64,000 nucleotides of DNA, taken from contig NZ_VTWT01000003.1 of NCBI RefSeq assembly GCF_008727925.1, forward strand, positions 372,001 through 436,000, in the 5' to 3' direction. The stretch comes from Adhaeribacter soli. Lineage in GTDB: Bacteria > Bacteroidota > Bacteroidia > Cytophagales > Hymenobacteraceae. The notes under the pieces were generated by a model that saw nothing but the letters and a program-made list of their open reading frames with translations, ran no database searches and was not told the origin of the DNA. How positions within the stretch are numbered: position 1 is the first letter of the stretch; each line of letters opens with the position of its first letter. The translations under genes and the position numbers were made by a program. Shown here piece after piece: positions 35,998 through 45,376 of this stretch.

Positions 35998-38436
35998 ATG
36001 AAAAACAGCTTCCTGTTGTTGTTCGTCTTAATACTTAACATATTTTCGCCGGTATTTGCCCAGGAAACCGGTATGCTGAAAGGCGTTTTAAAAGACAATA
36101 AAGGCGCGCCGGTTGGGTTTGCCAACGTGGCCCTGGTGCAGAAAGAAACCGGCACCGTGAAGACCGGAACCACGGCCGATGAAAAAGGAAATTTTCAGCT
36201 GAAAGCTCCGGTGCCGGGCACGTACTTTTTGCGCTGCACTTTTCTGGGTTTTCAGCATACCGAATCGGAAAGCTTTCAGGTAACGAATGAAAGTTTCAGC
36301 AAGGATTTTGGCGTACTGGTGCTGCAGGAAGAGGTTACCAACCTGAAAGAAGTAACCGTGCAAACCATGCGGCCTACTATTACTAACCACCCGGATAAAA
36401 TGGTGATGAGCGTGGAAGGTACTGCCATGGCAGCCGGCAGCAGCGCTTATGATATCCTGACGAAAGCGCCCGGTGTTTGGCTTGATCAGGACGGTAACAT
36501 TCAGCTGAACGGCAAGTCTGGGGTACGCGTAATGATTGACGGCAAACTGACCTACCTGAGCGGTAAAGAACTGCAAACGTTTCTGTCTGGGATGTCGGCG
36601 GATAATATTAAGGATCTGGAAATTATTACCAACCCTTCGGCTAAATACGATGCGGAAGGTTCGGCCGGCATCATTAACCTGAACCTGAAAAAGAACAGCT
36701 TATCGGGTTTTAACGGCAGCGTATATGCGGGTTATCAGTACAATACCATTCATGGGTATTCCAACGGCGGCAACCTGAACTATAAGAAAGGCAAATGGAG
36801 TTCTACGGCTATGCTGGATGTTTCGAGAAGGGCCCGGGTACGGACCAACACCATGGACCGGGCTTTTAACGAAGCCGGAAACATTACCACCTTAACCCAG
36901 AAAGGCCGCGAAAACGGCGCTACGTTTGTACCGAATTTGCGCCTGAGCACCGATTACGAATTGTCTTCAAAGCACAGTATCGGGATAATGGCCAACCTGA
37001 CGTACCAGAACCAGGAAACGGATTTCGATACGGATTCCTACCTGCGCACCGGCAACCCGGAAAACGACCTGTTCATTCAGGCCCGCAATTATACCCAGCG
37101 GAATTTCGGCAACGGTACCTTCAACCTGCATTACAGCGGCAAACCCGATACCCTGGGAAGCACGCTTTCCGTTGACCTAGATTATGCCGATCTGCTTTTC
37201 AAAGGCAAAGGCGATTTCCGGAATTATTCCCGGCCTGCCGATCTTTCCCAACCGGCTTCTTTAGACCAGTTGGGCAGCGATAATCCTTCCGGTTACCGCA
37301 TCTGGTCGGCTAAAACCGATTATGCGCGTCCGGTATTTACGAGCGGGAAACTGGAACTGGGAGCGAAGGCCAGCCACGTGGTTTCGGATAACGATCTGCA
37401 GTTTTTCTTTGTGCGCGAAAACCAGAAAATAGCCGATCCGTTGCGGAGCAGCCACTTTATTTACACCGAGAATATTTATGCGGCTTATGCGAACTTCAGT
37501 ACCGCGCTGTCGGAAAAGATTCAGGTGCAGGGGGGCTTGCGCGCCGAACAAACCGTAGCCGAAGGGCATTCCGTTACCTTAAACGATACGAGAAATCGAG
37601 AGTATTTCGGGTTGTTTCCGAGCATATTTGTGCAGCAAAAGGTTAGCAAAAATTACCAGCTGAATTACAATTTCAGCCGTCGCCTGGACCGCCCCGGCTA
37701 CAACAACCTGAACCCGTTTATTTTCTACCTCGATCCGTACAGTTGGGCCAAAGGCAACCCCGACCTGAAACCGCAATACACCAATTCGTTTCAGCTTACG
37801 CAAACCTACAAAGATGCCTATACGCTGATTCTGGGCTATGCCAACACGGCTGGTTTTATGGCCGAAATTCCGACGCAAAACAATCAGAACAAGACCACTG
37901 AATTCCAGACCCGCAACGTGGATAATTTTGAAAGCGTGAACGCCAATCTGGTGCTACCCGTAAAAATTCTGCCGAAGTGGGAGGTAAGCAATAACCTGAG
38001 CCTGGAATACCAGAACTACACCATGTACCTGGCCGATAAACATCGTCGCAACGAGCAGGTCTTCTTCTTTGCCCAGTCGAACCACAACCTGCAGCTGCCG
38101 AAGGATATCCGGATGGAGGTGAATGCCGGTTACCAGGGACCTTCGGCTTACGGCTTATACAAAATTGACCAGAACTGGTGGGTAGATGCCGGTTTTAAAC
38201 GTGCCTTCCTGAATAACCAGCTGGACCTTTCGGTAAACGTAACCGATATTTTCAAAACCCGAAGGGTAATTGGCGCGGCTAATTTCGACGGCAACATCAA
38301 CGAATTCGATCAGTATTTCGGCATGCAAAGCTTCCGGATAAACCTGCGTTACCGCTTCAGCCGCGGCGAAAAATTCGAACTGAAACGGAGGAATACTAAC
38401 CTGGAAGAATTACGTCGCGCCGGTTCGGGAAGTTGA
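35998..38436 (+). CDS. TonB-dependent receptor-like outer-membrane protein (carboxypeptidase-regulatory domain plus barrel)
   Basis: The 812-residue protein has a signal peptide (MKNSFLLLFVLILNIFSPVF, then AQE). A CarboxypepD_reg-like domain follows (about 25-110, GMLKGVLKDNKGAPVGFANV), then a plug-like region with GSSAYDILTKAPGVWLDQDG and DLEIITNPSAKYDAEGSAGI. The long C-terminal barrel belongs to the OMP_b-brl_3 type. The last strand ends with FRINLRYRFSRGEKFELKRR, then a short polar tail. The family imports or exports unknown ligands with TonB energy. No SusD partner is adjacent, so it is not a standard SusCD glycan system. Confidence 0.92.
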   Translation: MKNSFLLLFVLILNIFSPVFAQETGMLKGVLKDNKGAPVGFANVALVQKETGTVKTGTTADEKGNFQLKAPVPGTYFLRCTFLGFQHTESESFQVTNESFSKDFGVLVLQEEVTNLKEVTVQTMRPTITNHPDKMVMSVEGTAMAAGSSAYDILTKAPGVWLDQDGNIQLNGKSGVRVMIDGKLTYLSGKELQTFLSGMSADNIKDLEIITNPSAKYDAEGSAGIINLNLKKNSLSGFNGSVYAGYQYNTIHGYSNGGNLNYKKGKWSSTAMLDVSRRARVRTNTMDRAFNEAGNITTLTQKGRENGATFVPNLRLSTDYELSSKHSIGIMANLTYQNQETDFDTDSYLRTGNPENDLFIQARNYTQRNFGNGTFNLHYSGKPDTLGSTLSVDLDYADLLFKGKGDFRNYSRPADLSQPASLDQLGSDNPSGYRIWSAKTDYARPVFTSGKLELGAKASHVVSDNDLQFFFVRENQKIADPLRSSHFIYTENIYAAYANFSTALSEKIQVQGGLRAEQTVAEGHSVTLNDTRNREYFGLFPSIFVQQKVSKNYQLNYNFSRRLDRPGYNNLNPFIFYLDPYSWAKGNPDLKPQYTNSFQLTQTYKDAYTLILGYANTAGFMAEIPTQNNQNKTTEFQTRNVDNFESVNANLVLPVKILPKWEVSNNLSLEYQNYTMYLADKHRRNEQVFFFAQSNHNLQLPKDIRMEVNAGYQGPSAYGLYKIDQNWWVDAGFKRAFLNNQLDLSVNVTDIFKTRRVIGAANFDGNINEFDQYFGMQSFRINLRYRFSRGEKFELKRRNTNLEELRRAGSGS

Positions 38437-38494
38437 TCTGACCGCTTTTGGGAAGCGGACTTTTTCGGTAAAATGATAGCGTTTGGAGTTGGAA

Positions 38495-38528
38495 TAAAAA
38501 AAGGTAGCTGAATGGCTGCCTTTTTTTT
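38495..38528 (+). terminator. Intrinsic terminator of the receptor gene
   Basis: AAAAAGGTAGC and GGCTGCCTTTTT pair around TGAAT with one wobble, followed by a T-run. GATAGCGTTT (38475-38484) precedes it. Confidence 0.8.
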
Positions 38529-38588
38529 ATTGTATGTTTAAGGTTTGATTAAAGTAGTTTAATAGAATCTCAAGCTTAATTACTAATA

Positions 38589-38858
38589 ATGATTCAGATT
38601 AATAAGTTAAAAGTAATTACTGGGGTAATAACTTTTATTTACAGCTTCTTTCCAGCTATTCAAGACAAAGTATTTTATAATTCTTCTGGTAGCCTTTCTG
38701 ATAGATTTAATGATTATTATTTATTTTTTATATCCACTTCAGTTTATGGATTGATGCAAATGGTTTATACAAATTCAATCACTGTATACATTGTACAGGT
38801 AATATTATGGTTAATACTGTGGTCCTTTTTCTATTTTGTGTTTCGTTTATTTAAATAA
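38589..38858 (+). CDS. Small hydrophobic membrane protein, unknown
   Basis: The 89-residue frame encodes about three hydrophobic segments (VITGVITFIYSFFPAI, YYLFFISTSVYGLMQMV, VYIVQVILWLILWSFFYFVF) with polar residues between. It is AT-rich and has no recognised family. It may be a real small membrane protein or a decayed fragment; only the open frame and the clean helix pattern support it. Confidence 0.45.
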   Translation: MIQINKLKVITGVITFIYSFFPAIQDKVFYNSSGSLSDRFNDYYLFFISTSVYGLMQMVYTNSITVYIVQVILWLILWSFFYFVFRLFK

Positions 38859-38862
38859 CTCC

Positions 38863-39036
38863 GCTGTTTGTAGTCTTGCGAAGGAGGACTGCAAACTTTA
38901 AATGAACCAGGAAGTCTCTGACTTCCCTACGCTTCCACGAACTTTCCAAAAATGCTTGTCCGCGTAGAGTAGCGCCGTCGGAGATGGCTTTCTTCATTCT
39001 TACTTTGCAGTCCTCCTTCGCAAGACTACAAACAGC
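38863..39036. repeat. 174-bp element with perfect 33-bp terminal inverted repeats
   Basis: Bases 38863-38895 and 39004-39036 are exact reverse complements; arms include TAGTCTTGCGAAGGAGGACT. The interior has its own short hairpin (GGAAGTC-TCT-GACTTCC). It is non-coding and MITE-like, and sits just upstream of the TcmP-like gene. Confidence 0.85.
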
Positions 39037-39058
39037 AGAAAGTTAATTCTTTTAAGCG

Positions 39059-39066
39059 TAATTTTG
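39059..39066 (+). promoter_or_regulatory. Possible promoter of the TcmP-like gene, -7 box TAATTTTG
   Basis: A full TAnnTTTG match lies 14 bases before the start codon; there is no clear -33 box. Confidence 0.35.
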
Positions 39067-39079
39067 CACCACCAAGATT

Positions 39080-40198
39080 ATGCTTTCCCCTTCACCCGAT
39101 TTCTTCCAGACCAAACGCGGCCTTTCCGACATAAAAGCGGAACTGTTGCCGGCGTATTTTAAGGTTTGGGCAGAAACAGCAGCTTCGGAGGAATTGGTAT
39201 TAGCTGATCTGAATGCCGGAAACGGTTTGGAAGCGAACGGCGAAAAAGCAGTTGCTTTAAAAATTCAGGAAGCTGAAAACGCTACGGAAAACGAAGAAAA
39301 AAACCTGAACCTCTTTCTGAGTGATGCTTCCAAAGCCAACCTCGAAAAGCTGAAGCAAAGCTTGCAGCATGCAACAGAAGAAGGGGAAGATGAACCGCGG
39401 CTGCCGGAAAACACCTTTTTGCTGAACGAGCCGGAAGCCCGGGAAATGCTAGCGGAAACGCTAAAAAAAGTGCCGGGATTAGTGGCAGCCGATCCATTCA
39501 GTTATGCTTTGGGGGAGGAAATAATTGCGAACGTTATTCAGAATTCCAGCGCCGATCTGTTCCTGCTTTTCGATTTTAAGAAACTGGAAAAAGCTTTTTT
39601 AGCCGAAAACCCTACCGGTTTCTTAACCCACCTTTTCGGCGAAGCACTACCGGAGAGCAAACCAAAATACCAGTTACAGAAAAGCCCGAAGTTGCGCGAA
39701 CAGTTCTTGCTGGAACACCTGGAAAGTGCCTTCCGGAAAATAGGTTTTTATCCGCTTAGTTTCAAAATAAACCCGCCGGGGAAAAGCGGTAATACTGTTT
39801 ATTTACTGCTGATCAGTCGGAGTCCGGAAAATTATTTTAGGGCGAAGGAATGGCTGCAAACGTTTTCGGAAAAGCAGGAAGACGGCGTGCCGCTGTTTGG
39901 CGTGAACCTGAATTACCAACCCGCTGCTATTCCCGGTTTTTCCGATTTCCTGAACAAGTACAGCCTGGAAAGTCTGACGCAGGAACTGGCCAAACGCAAA
40001 AGTGATTTTCATTACAAGACCATCCGGGAAGTTTACGAAAGTCACAGCTGTGGCACGAATTACGGTATAGCGAATTACCTCTCCGCCTTCCGGCAACTAT
40101 ACAAAGCTGAAAAAGTAAACCTGGTGGATGCCAGCAATAAAAAAGTCACGAAAGTTACGCCGGAAGCCGTGGTTTTTTACCGGTTGCATAGCAAGTAA
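39080..40198 (+). CDS. Three-Cys-motif partner (TcmP)-like protein
   Basis: The 372-residue protein opens with DFFQTKRGLSDIKAELLPAY and then VLADLNAGNGLEANGEKAVAL. This follows the TcmP plan: a K-x-IK-x-ELL helix, then a methyltransferase-like strand ending in D/AG-x-G and a following Gly-rich turn. The remainder alternates strands and helices as in a Rossmann methyltransferase-like fold (LFLLFDFKKLE, VYLLLISRSPENYF), and a YRLHSK-like end closes it. TcmP genes are usually found next to a three-Cys-motif radical-SAM-like protein, but none is here. The reaction is unknown. The assignment is moderate and rests on N-terminal pattern only. Confidence 0.55.
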   Translation: MLSPSPDFFQTKRGLSDIKAELLPAYFKVWAETAASEELVLADLNAGNGLEANGEKAVALKIQEAENATENEEKNLNLFLSDASKANLEKLKQSLQHATEEGEDEPRLPENTFLLNEPEAREMLAETLKKVPGLVAADPFSYALGEEIIANVIQNSSADLFLLFDFKKLEKAFLAENPTGFLTHLFGEALPESKPKYQLQKSPKLREQFLLEHLESAFRKIGFYPLSFKINPPGKSGNTVYLLLISRSPENYFRAKEWLQTFSEKQEDGVPLFGVNLNYQPAAIPGFSDFLNKYSLESLTQELAKRKSDFHYKTIREVYESHSCGTNYGIANYLSAFRQLYKAEKVNLVDASNKKVTKVTPEAVVFYRLHSK

Positions 40199-40248
40199 TT
40201 CAACAATACTCCCTGGAGGAAGCAGGTTTTTTTTGCAAATTCTTATTT

Positions 40249-40399
40249 CATTGCCGTCTCTTTAGCTGACGGTTGCATAAGGCTATAATTCCGGCTTTAG
40301 CCAAACATTCCCATGTGCTTAATCCAGAACAGCCCTGAAATTTAGGCTAAAGCCAAAACGCATTTTTTTCTTTTCCGTCAGCTAAAGCAGACGGCAATG
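40249..40399. repeat. 151-bp MITE-like element with CATTGCCGTCT inverted ends
   Basis: Left end 40249-40272 and right end 40375-40399 are reverse complements apart from one inserted base. Both contain TTTAGCTGACGG or its complement. Inner GGCTTTAGCC and GGCTAAAGCC palindromes face each other. Related ends occur at 55753-55889 and at 18423-18803. Confidence 0.8.
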
Positions 40400-40493
40400 A
40401 AATTCCCCAGGAGTTTAGAGATTTCATTAAAACATCAGCTTAAACCCAAACCTCTTGCCGTAAAAGGTGCGTATGCAGGGCAAACCTATCCGG

Positions 40494-42764
40494 ATGAAAT
40501 ATTCGCTGTTTTTTCTGCTGCTTTTATTACCGTTTCTGACCCTGGCGCAGGGGCAGCTGCAAGGCAAAATTACCGATGCGCAAACCCGGCAGCCTTTAGC
40601 CGGTGCGGCGATAGGAATAATGGGCGCTGCCACCGGAACCCTCAGCGATGCGAACGGTAATTTTACCCTGGGTTTTTCCGGCCCAACCGATAGCATTCTG
40701 GTTAGCCTGGTGGGTTATAAAACGCAGCGCCTGCCGGTTTCGGGCAACTTTCTGCAAATCTGGTTGGAGCCGCTTACCAGAACCCTGCCGGAAGTAGTGG
40801 TGCGTGGCTACGAAACCAATCAGCCTTTGCTGAAAACGGCCGGCAGTATTGGTTTGCTTACGCTACGGGAATTGCAGCGCTTTAACGAAAACTCGCTGGT
40901 GCCGGCGCTCAATACGTTGCCGGGTGTGCGGATGGAAGAACGCGCTACGGCCAGTTACCGCATTTCTATCCGGGGAAGTAGTTTGCGGGCGCCGTTCGGC
41001 GTGCGGAACGTAAAAATTTACCTGAACGACATTCCCCTGGTAGAAGCGAACGGGACCTTGCCTTTAAATTTGATTGATGCTGCTACCATTGGAAGAGTGG
41101 AAGTGCTGAAAGGTCCCGCGGGCAGCGTGTACGGTGCGGGAACCGGCGGCACTATTTTGCTCGAAACCGTAAAGCCAGAGTTAAACGAAAGCAGCGTTTC
41201 TTTGCAGGGAATGGCGGGGTCTTTGGGCTTGCAGAAATATGTGGTAACGGCTTCGGCAGGAATGGAAAAAGGGGGGCTGCTGGTGCGCTACGACAAGCAG
41301 ATACTGGATGGTTACCGCGAGCAAAGCGCCATGAACCGCGAGGTGGTTTTACTTTCCGGCAACCTTCGGCCCACCGAAAAACAGACCTTCAGCTTTCACA
41401 CTTATTATTCCAAACTGTATTACGAACTGCCGGGCGCTTTAACCAATGAACAATTCAATGAAAATCCGCGACAGGCAAGAGAACTGAACAAAGACCAGCA
41501 TGCTTCTATAAACCTAAACGGGCTCAATATTGGCCTGAGTCATCAGTATACGTTCAACCAGAACTGGAGCAACAGCACGTCGGTTTTTGGCGTGTTCAGT
41601 TTTCTTGATCATCCGTTCACCACCGATTACGAACGCAATACGAACCAGGCTTTCGGCGGAAGAACCAAAACGACGTACCAGACCAGTTTCGGTAGTATCA
41701 ATACCCGGTTCAGTTTGGGCGGAGAGGCGCAGCGCAGTTTCGTGAATTCCCGGCACTACCAGAACCAGAAAGGCGCAGCCGGTAACCTGAATTTTGATGA
41801 TGAAGTTACCGCGCAGCAGGGCTTTGTTTTTGCCCAAACCGATGCTGATCTTCCCTGGGAATTTACGGCAACGTTGGGCGGCAGCGTTTCGGCTTTGCAG
41901 TATGAATTAAACCGGCTTTCGGATGTCACGCAAACGAATATCGGGAAACAGGAGCGCAGTTTCGAGCCGCAGTTTTCGCCGCGTATTGCGTTGGTGAAAC
42001 TGCTTTCGGAAAAAGTGGCGATGCACGGCAGCATCAGCAGCGGCTTTTCGCCGCCAACTGAGGCAGAAATCAGGCCTTCGGACGGCAGTTTTAATACCCG
42101 ATTGCAACCCGAACGCGGCACGAATTACGAGCTTGGTTTCCGGGGAAGCGCTTTAAAAGATAAATTGGTTTTCGATGTGGCGGGGTTCTGGTTCCTGTTG
42201 CAGGAAACCATTGTAAGCCGGACTACCGGAAATGGCACGGTCGTTTTTCAGAATGCCGGCGCTACAAAACAGCAGGGGTTGGAAACCAGCCTGAGCTATG
42301 AAATCCTGAACGATAAAAACCGCGCTGTTTCCGGGCTGAAGATCTGGAGCAATGCAGCGCTGAATCATTTCCGGTTTCAGAATTATAAACAAAACGATAC
42401 CGATTATTCCGACAACAAACTTGCCGGCACGCCCGCTCAAACGGTAACTGCCGGCCTCGATCTGGAAACGCGCGCGGGTTTTTACCTGCATATCACTACC
42501 AATTTCACCTCGGAAATTCCGCTCAACGATGCCAATACGGTTTACGCGGACAGCTATTTTGTAGCCGGAGCCAGAACCGGTTTCAGGAAGACCATATTCC
42601 AGCAGCTGCAGGCGGAAATTTACGGGGGCGTGGAAAATGCCACGGATAAAAAATACAGCCTGGGCAACGATCTGAACGGGTTTGGTAACCGGTATTTCAA
42701 TGCCGCGCCCGGCCGTAATTTTTACGGAGGCCTGCAACTGCAGTGGGTTTTTAAAAGTAACTGA
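40494..42764 (+). CDS. TonB-dependent receptor with carboxypeptidase-regulatory-like domain
   Basis: The ATG at 40494 gives a clean signal peptide (MKYSLFFLLLLLPFLTLAQG); the upstream GTG at 40467 adds only a charged stub. A CarboxypepD_reg-like domain (QLQGKITDAQTRQPLAGAAI) precedes a TonB plug (LVPALNTLPGVRMEERATAS, RISIRGSSLRAPFGVRNVKI, VEVLKGPAGSVYGAGTGGTI). A 22-strand barrel follows, ending in NFYGGLQLQWVFKSN. The 756-residue size and complete plug suggest a siderophore- or metal-complex-type receptor rather than SusC. No SusD or periplasmic binding protein is adjacent, so the ligand is open. Confidence 0.94.
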   Translation: MKYSLFFLLLLLPFLTLAQGQLQGKITDAQTRQPLAGAAIGIMGAATGTLSDANGNFTLGFSGPTDSILVSLVGYKTQRLPVSGNFLQIWLEPLTRTLPEVVVRGYETNQPLLKTAGSIGLLTLRELQRFNENSLVPALNTLPGVRMEERATASYRISIRGSSLRAPFGVRNVKIYLNDIPLVEANGTLPLNLIDAATIGRVEVLKGPAGSVYGAGTGGTILLETVKPELNESSVSLQGMAGSLGLQKYVVTASAGMEKGGLLVRYDKQILDGYREQSAMNREVVLLSGNLRPTEKQTFSFHTYYSKLYYELPGALTNEQFNENPRQARELNKDQHASINLNGLNIGLSHQYTFNQNWSNSTSVFGVFSFLDHPFTTDYERNTNQAFGGRTKTTYQTSFGSINTRFSLGGEAQRSFVNSRHYQNQKGAAGNLNFDDEVTAQQGFVFAQTDADLPWEFTATLGGSVSALQYELNRLSDVTQTNIGKQERSFEPQFSPRIALVKLLSEKVAMHGSISSGFSPPTEAEIRPSDGSFNTRLQPERGTNYELGFRGSALKDKLVFDVAGFWFLLQETIVSRTTGNGTVVFQNAGATKQQGLETSLSYEILNDKNRAVSGLKIWSNAALNHFRFQNYKQNDTDYSDNKLAGTPAQTVTAGLDLETRAGFYLHITTNFTSEIPLNDANTVYADSYFVAGARTGFRKTIFQQLQAEIYGGVENATDKKYSLGNDLNGFGNRYFNAAPGRNFYGGLQLQWVFKSN

Positions 42765-42805
42765 ACTGCCTGTTCCAGGCCGAAGCTGATTTAAATTGCT
42801 TTGCG

Positions 42806-42813
42806 TATCTTCG
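42806..42813 (+). promoter_or_regulatory. Possible promoter of the potassium uptake genes, -7 box TATCTTCG
   Basis: A near match to TAnnTTTG lies 37 bases before the start codon. Confidence 0.3.
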
Positions 42814-42850
42814 CTTTTTCCGATGAAATTGTTAGCGTTTTTACCTGTTT

Positions 42851-44677
42851 ATGCCGCTTAACCCGAATTTTCGCCAAAAATACGAATCGTTGAAACGGAT
42901 GCGGAAGCGGGTGCTCAATGTTGCCGGCTACGCATTTTTCTTCCTAAGCCTGCTTTCCTTCATTCTCATGCTCTACGACCTTGGTTTTGAGTATGATGCT
43001 GAAACCGAGAAGGCCATTCATCACCTGAACTCTTATTTGCTGGTTATCTTCTTTGTGGCGCTGCTTAACCGGTTTCTGGCCATTGTGATCTGGAAAGCCC
43101 GGAAAAGTAAAAGCCGCCTGACAGAAACGGCCGTGCTGCTCTTTTTTGTGGTGGCGCTCAGCATGCGGTTCTTTATGCGGAGCGAAGAACTTGCGGCTAT
43201 ACCCTGGATCCGGTTTTTTAACGGGTCTACCTTTACCTACATGGTTTTTGTGTACGTGTTTTTGCTCGAAATTTCGCGCCGCACGTTCAAGATCTATCAT
43301 TCCCGGTTCAGTCCGGCCCTGCTTTTTATTTACTCCTTCCTGATCCTGATCTTTAGCGGGGCAGGTTTGTTGCTGCTGCCGAAAGCCTCTTACCAGGGCA
43401 TTGGCGTGGAAGATGCCTTGTTTACTGCTACCAGTGCAGTGTGCATAACCGGACTTTCGGTAGTGGATGTGGCTTCTACCTTTACGCCTTTCGGCAAGAA
43501 GATCCTGCTCATGCTTATTCAGTTGGGCGGCTTGGGAGTAATGACGTTCACTAGCTTTTTTGCATTGTTGTTTCAAAAAAACTCCTCGTTTCAGAACCAG
43601 CTCTTTATGCAAAACCTTGTAAACGAAGACAAAATCGGCGAAACTTTCCGGACGATCATGAAGATTGTGATTGTCACCCTTTCCCTGGAAGCCATAGGTG
43701 CGGTTTTCCTTTTCAGTAATTTAGATCCGGAAATGTTTGATGGTGACTTAATGCAGCAGGCGGGCTTTGCAGCCTTTCATGCTGTTTCCGCCTTTTGTAA
43801 CGCAGGTTTTAGTTTATTTACGGATGGTCTCTACGACGTCAGATTGCGCTATAATTATAACTTTCAACTTGTAATTGCTGCACTTATCATATTGGGGGGG
43901 CTGGGCTTTCCAATTATGTTTAACTTTTATAGATACTTAAAAGATAAATTTCTGAATTTGTTTTATCGTTTTTTTAGCAAACATCAATACAAACATACAC
44001 CTCGGCTGTTACAGCTCAATTCTAAAATTGTATTAACTACCTCTGCTTTTTTACTAATTATAGGTTGTGTTTTATTCTCCATTACTGAATACAACTATTC
44101 CTTAAAGGAACATTCAGGTTTCGGTAAACTGGTAACAGCATTTTTTGGTTCAGTTACCCCGCGTACAGCCGGGTTCAATACCGTAAACATGGCCACCCTG
44201 GCGCCAACCACCATTCTGTTCTACCTGCTCCTGATGTGGATTGGGGCTGCTCCGGCATCTACCGGCGGCGGTATAAAAGTCACCACGTTTGCGGTGGCTT
44301 TCCTCAACATTCTCAGCATTGCCAAAGGCCGCGACCGTCTGGAAATCATGAACCGGGAAATACCGACCGAATCGTTGAAGCGCGCTTTCGGGGTTATGTT
44401 TCTTTCGTTCATGATCATTGGAACGGATGTTTTTCTGATCATGCTTTTCGATCCGGGGCACGACCTTATCCGGGTGGCGTTCGAGGTTTTCTCGGCTTTT
44501 GGCACGGTAGGGCTAAGTCTGAATTTAACGCCGGATCTGAACTCGTTCAGCAAAGCCATAATTATGCTTACCATGTTCCTGGGCCGGGTGGGGATCATTA
44601 CTTTCGTAATCGGGTTTGTAACCAGCCACCAAACCAAACGGTACCAGTATCCGGCCGAAAACATTATTATCAGCTAA
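42851..44677 (+). CDS. TrkH/KtrB family potassium uptake membrane subunit
   Basis: The 608-residue integral membrane protein has the four-fold M1-P-M2 repeat of K+ translocating subunits. Selectivity-filter-like segments include TATSAVCITGLSVVD, HAVSAFCNAGFSLFTDG, GSVTPRTAGFNTV and SAFGTVGLSLNL, each with the conserved Gly. It is longer than a minimal KtrB because of about three extra N-terminal helices (residues 15-110). It works with the RCK regulatory subunit encoded 12 bases downstream. The third quarter (43850-44150) is noticeably AT-richer, with different codon choice from the rest of the gene, which hints at a mosaic origin. Confidence 0.95.
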   Translation: MPLNPNFRQKYESLKRMRKRVLNVAGYAFFFLSLLSFILMLYDLGFEYDAETEKAIHHLNSYLLVIFFVALLNRFLAIVIWKARKSKSRLTETAVLLFFVVALSMRFFMRSEELAAIPWIRFFNGSTFTYMVFVYVFLLEISRRTFKIYHSRFSPALLFIYSFLILIFSGAGLLLLPKASYQGIGVEDALFTATSAVCITGLSVVDVASTFTPFGKKILLMLIQLGGLGVMTFTSFFALLFQKNSSFQNQLFMQNLVNEDKIGETFRTIMKIVIVTLSLEAIGAVFLFSNLDPEMFDGDLMQQAGFAAFHAVSAFCNAGFSLFTDGLYDVRLRYNYNFQLVIAALIILGGLGFPIMFNFYRYLKDKFLNLFYRFFSKHQYKHTPRLLQLNSKIVLTTSAFLLIIGCVLFSITEYNYSLKEHSGFGKLVTAFFGSVTPRTAGFNTVNMATLAPTTILFYLLLMWIGAAPASTGGGIKVTTFAVAFLNILSIAKGRDRLEIMNREIPTESLKRAFGVMFLSFMIIGTDVFLIMLFDPGHDLIRVAFEVFSAFGTVGLSLNLTPDLNSFSKAIIMLTMFLGRVGIITFVIGFVTSHQTKRYQYPAENIIIS

Positions 44678-44689
44678 ACAAAAAACAAG

Positions 44690-45376
44690 ATGCAGTACAT
44701 CATTATCGGGTTAGGGAATTTCGGTTCTACGCTGGGCATACAGCTTACCGCCATGGGCCACGAAGTAATTGCCGTAGACAACAGCATGGAGAAAGTGGAT
44801 GCGTTTAAAGGCGAAATTACCCATACCATTTGCCTCGATGCCACCGAACTGCCGGCGCTTAAAACCCTGCCCCTCAACGATACGGATGTGGTGGTGATTG
44901 GTATCGGCGAACATTTCGGGGCCTCGGTTATGACTACGGCCTTGTTCAAACAGCTGAACGCCAAACGCATCATTGCCCGCGCCATTTCGCCTATTCATCA
45001 GAAAGTGCTGGAAGCCTTGGGCGTAGACCAGATCATCCGGCCGGAGCAGGAAAGCGCCGAGCGACTGGCCAAAAAACTGGAACTGAAAGGCGTGATCGAT
45101 TCTTTCGGGCTGTCGGATGATTACAACATTGTGGAAGCCCTGGCGCCGGCGCGGTACGTGGGCCAAAGCATCCGGGAAGCCAATATCCGCAACGAGTACA
45201 ACGTGAACGTACTTACCATTCTTCGCCCGAACCAGAGCCGTAAATTCTGGAGCACCACTTCGCCGAGCAAAACCGTTATCGGGGTGGTTTCCGCCGAAAC
45301 CGTGATCGAAGCCGGCGACGTACTGGTGCTTTACGGCTTAATTAAAGACATTGAACGCCTGCTGCACGCGGAATAG
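44690..45376 (+). CDS. TrkA/KtrA-type RCK potassium channel regulatory subunit
   Basis: The 228-residue cytoplasmic protein has an RCK_N (TrkA_N) Rossmann domain with GLGNFGSTLGIQL at residues 7-19 and the ribose-binding Asp in VIAVDNS. An RCK_C (TrkA_C) domain follows (ANIRNEYNVNVLTILR to VIEAGDVLVLYG). It binds NAD(H) or ATP/ADP and gates the membrane subunit encoded immediately upstream. The 12-base spacing shows a two-gene operon. Confidence 0.95.
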   Translation: MQYIIIGLGNFGSTLGIQLTAMGHEVIAVDNSMEKVDAFKGEITHTICLDATELPALKTLPLNDTDVVVIGIGEHFGASVMTTALFKQLNAKRIIARAISPIHQKVLEALGVDQIIRPEQESAERLAKKLELKGVIDSFGLSDDYNIVEALAPARYVGQSIREANIRNEYNVNVLTILRPNQSRKFWSTTSPSKTVIGVVSAETVIEAGDVLVLYGLIKDIERLLHAE

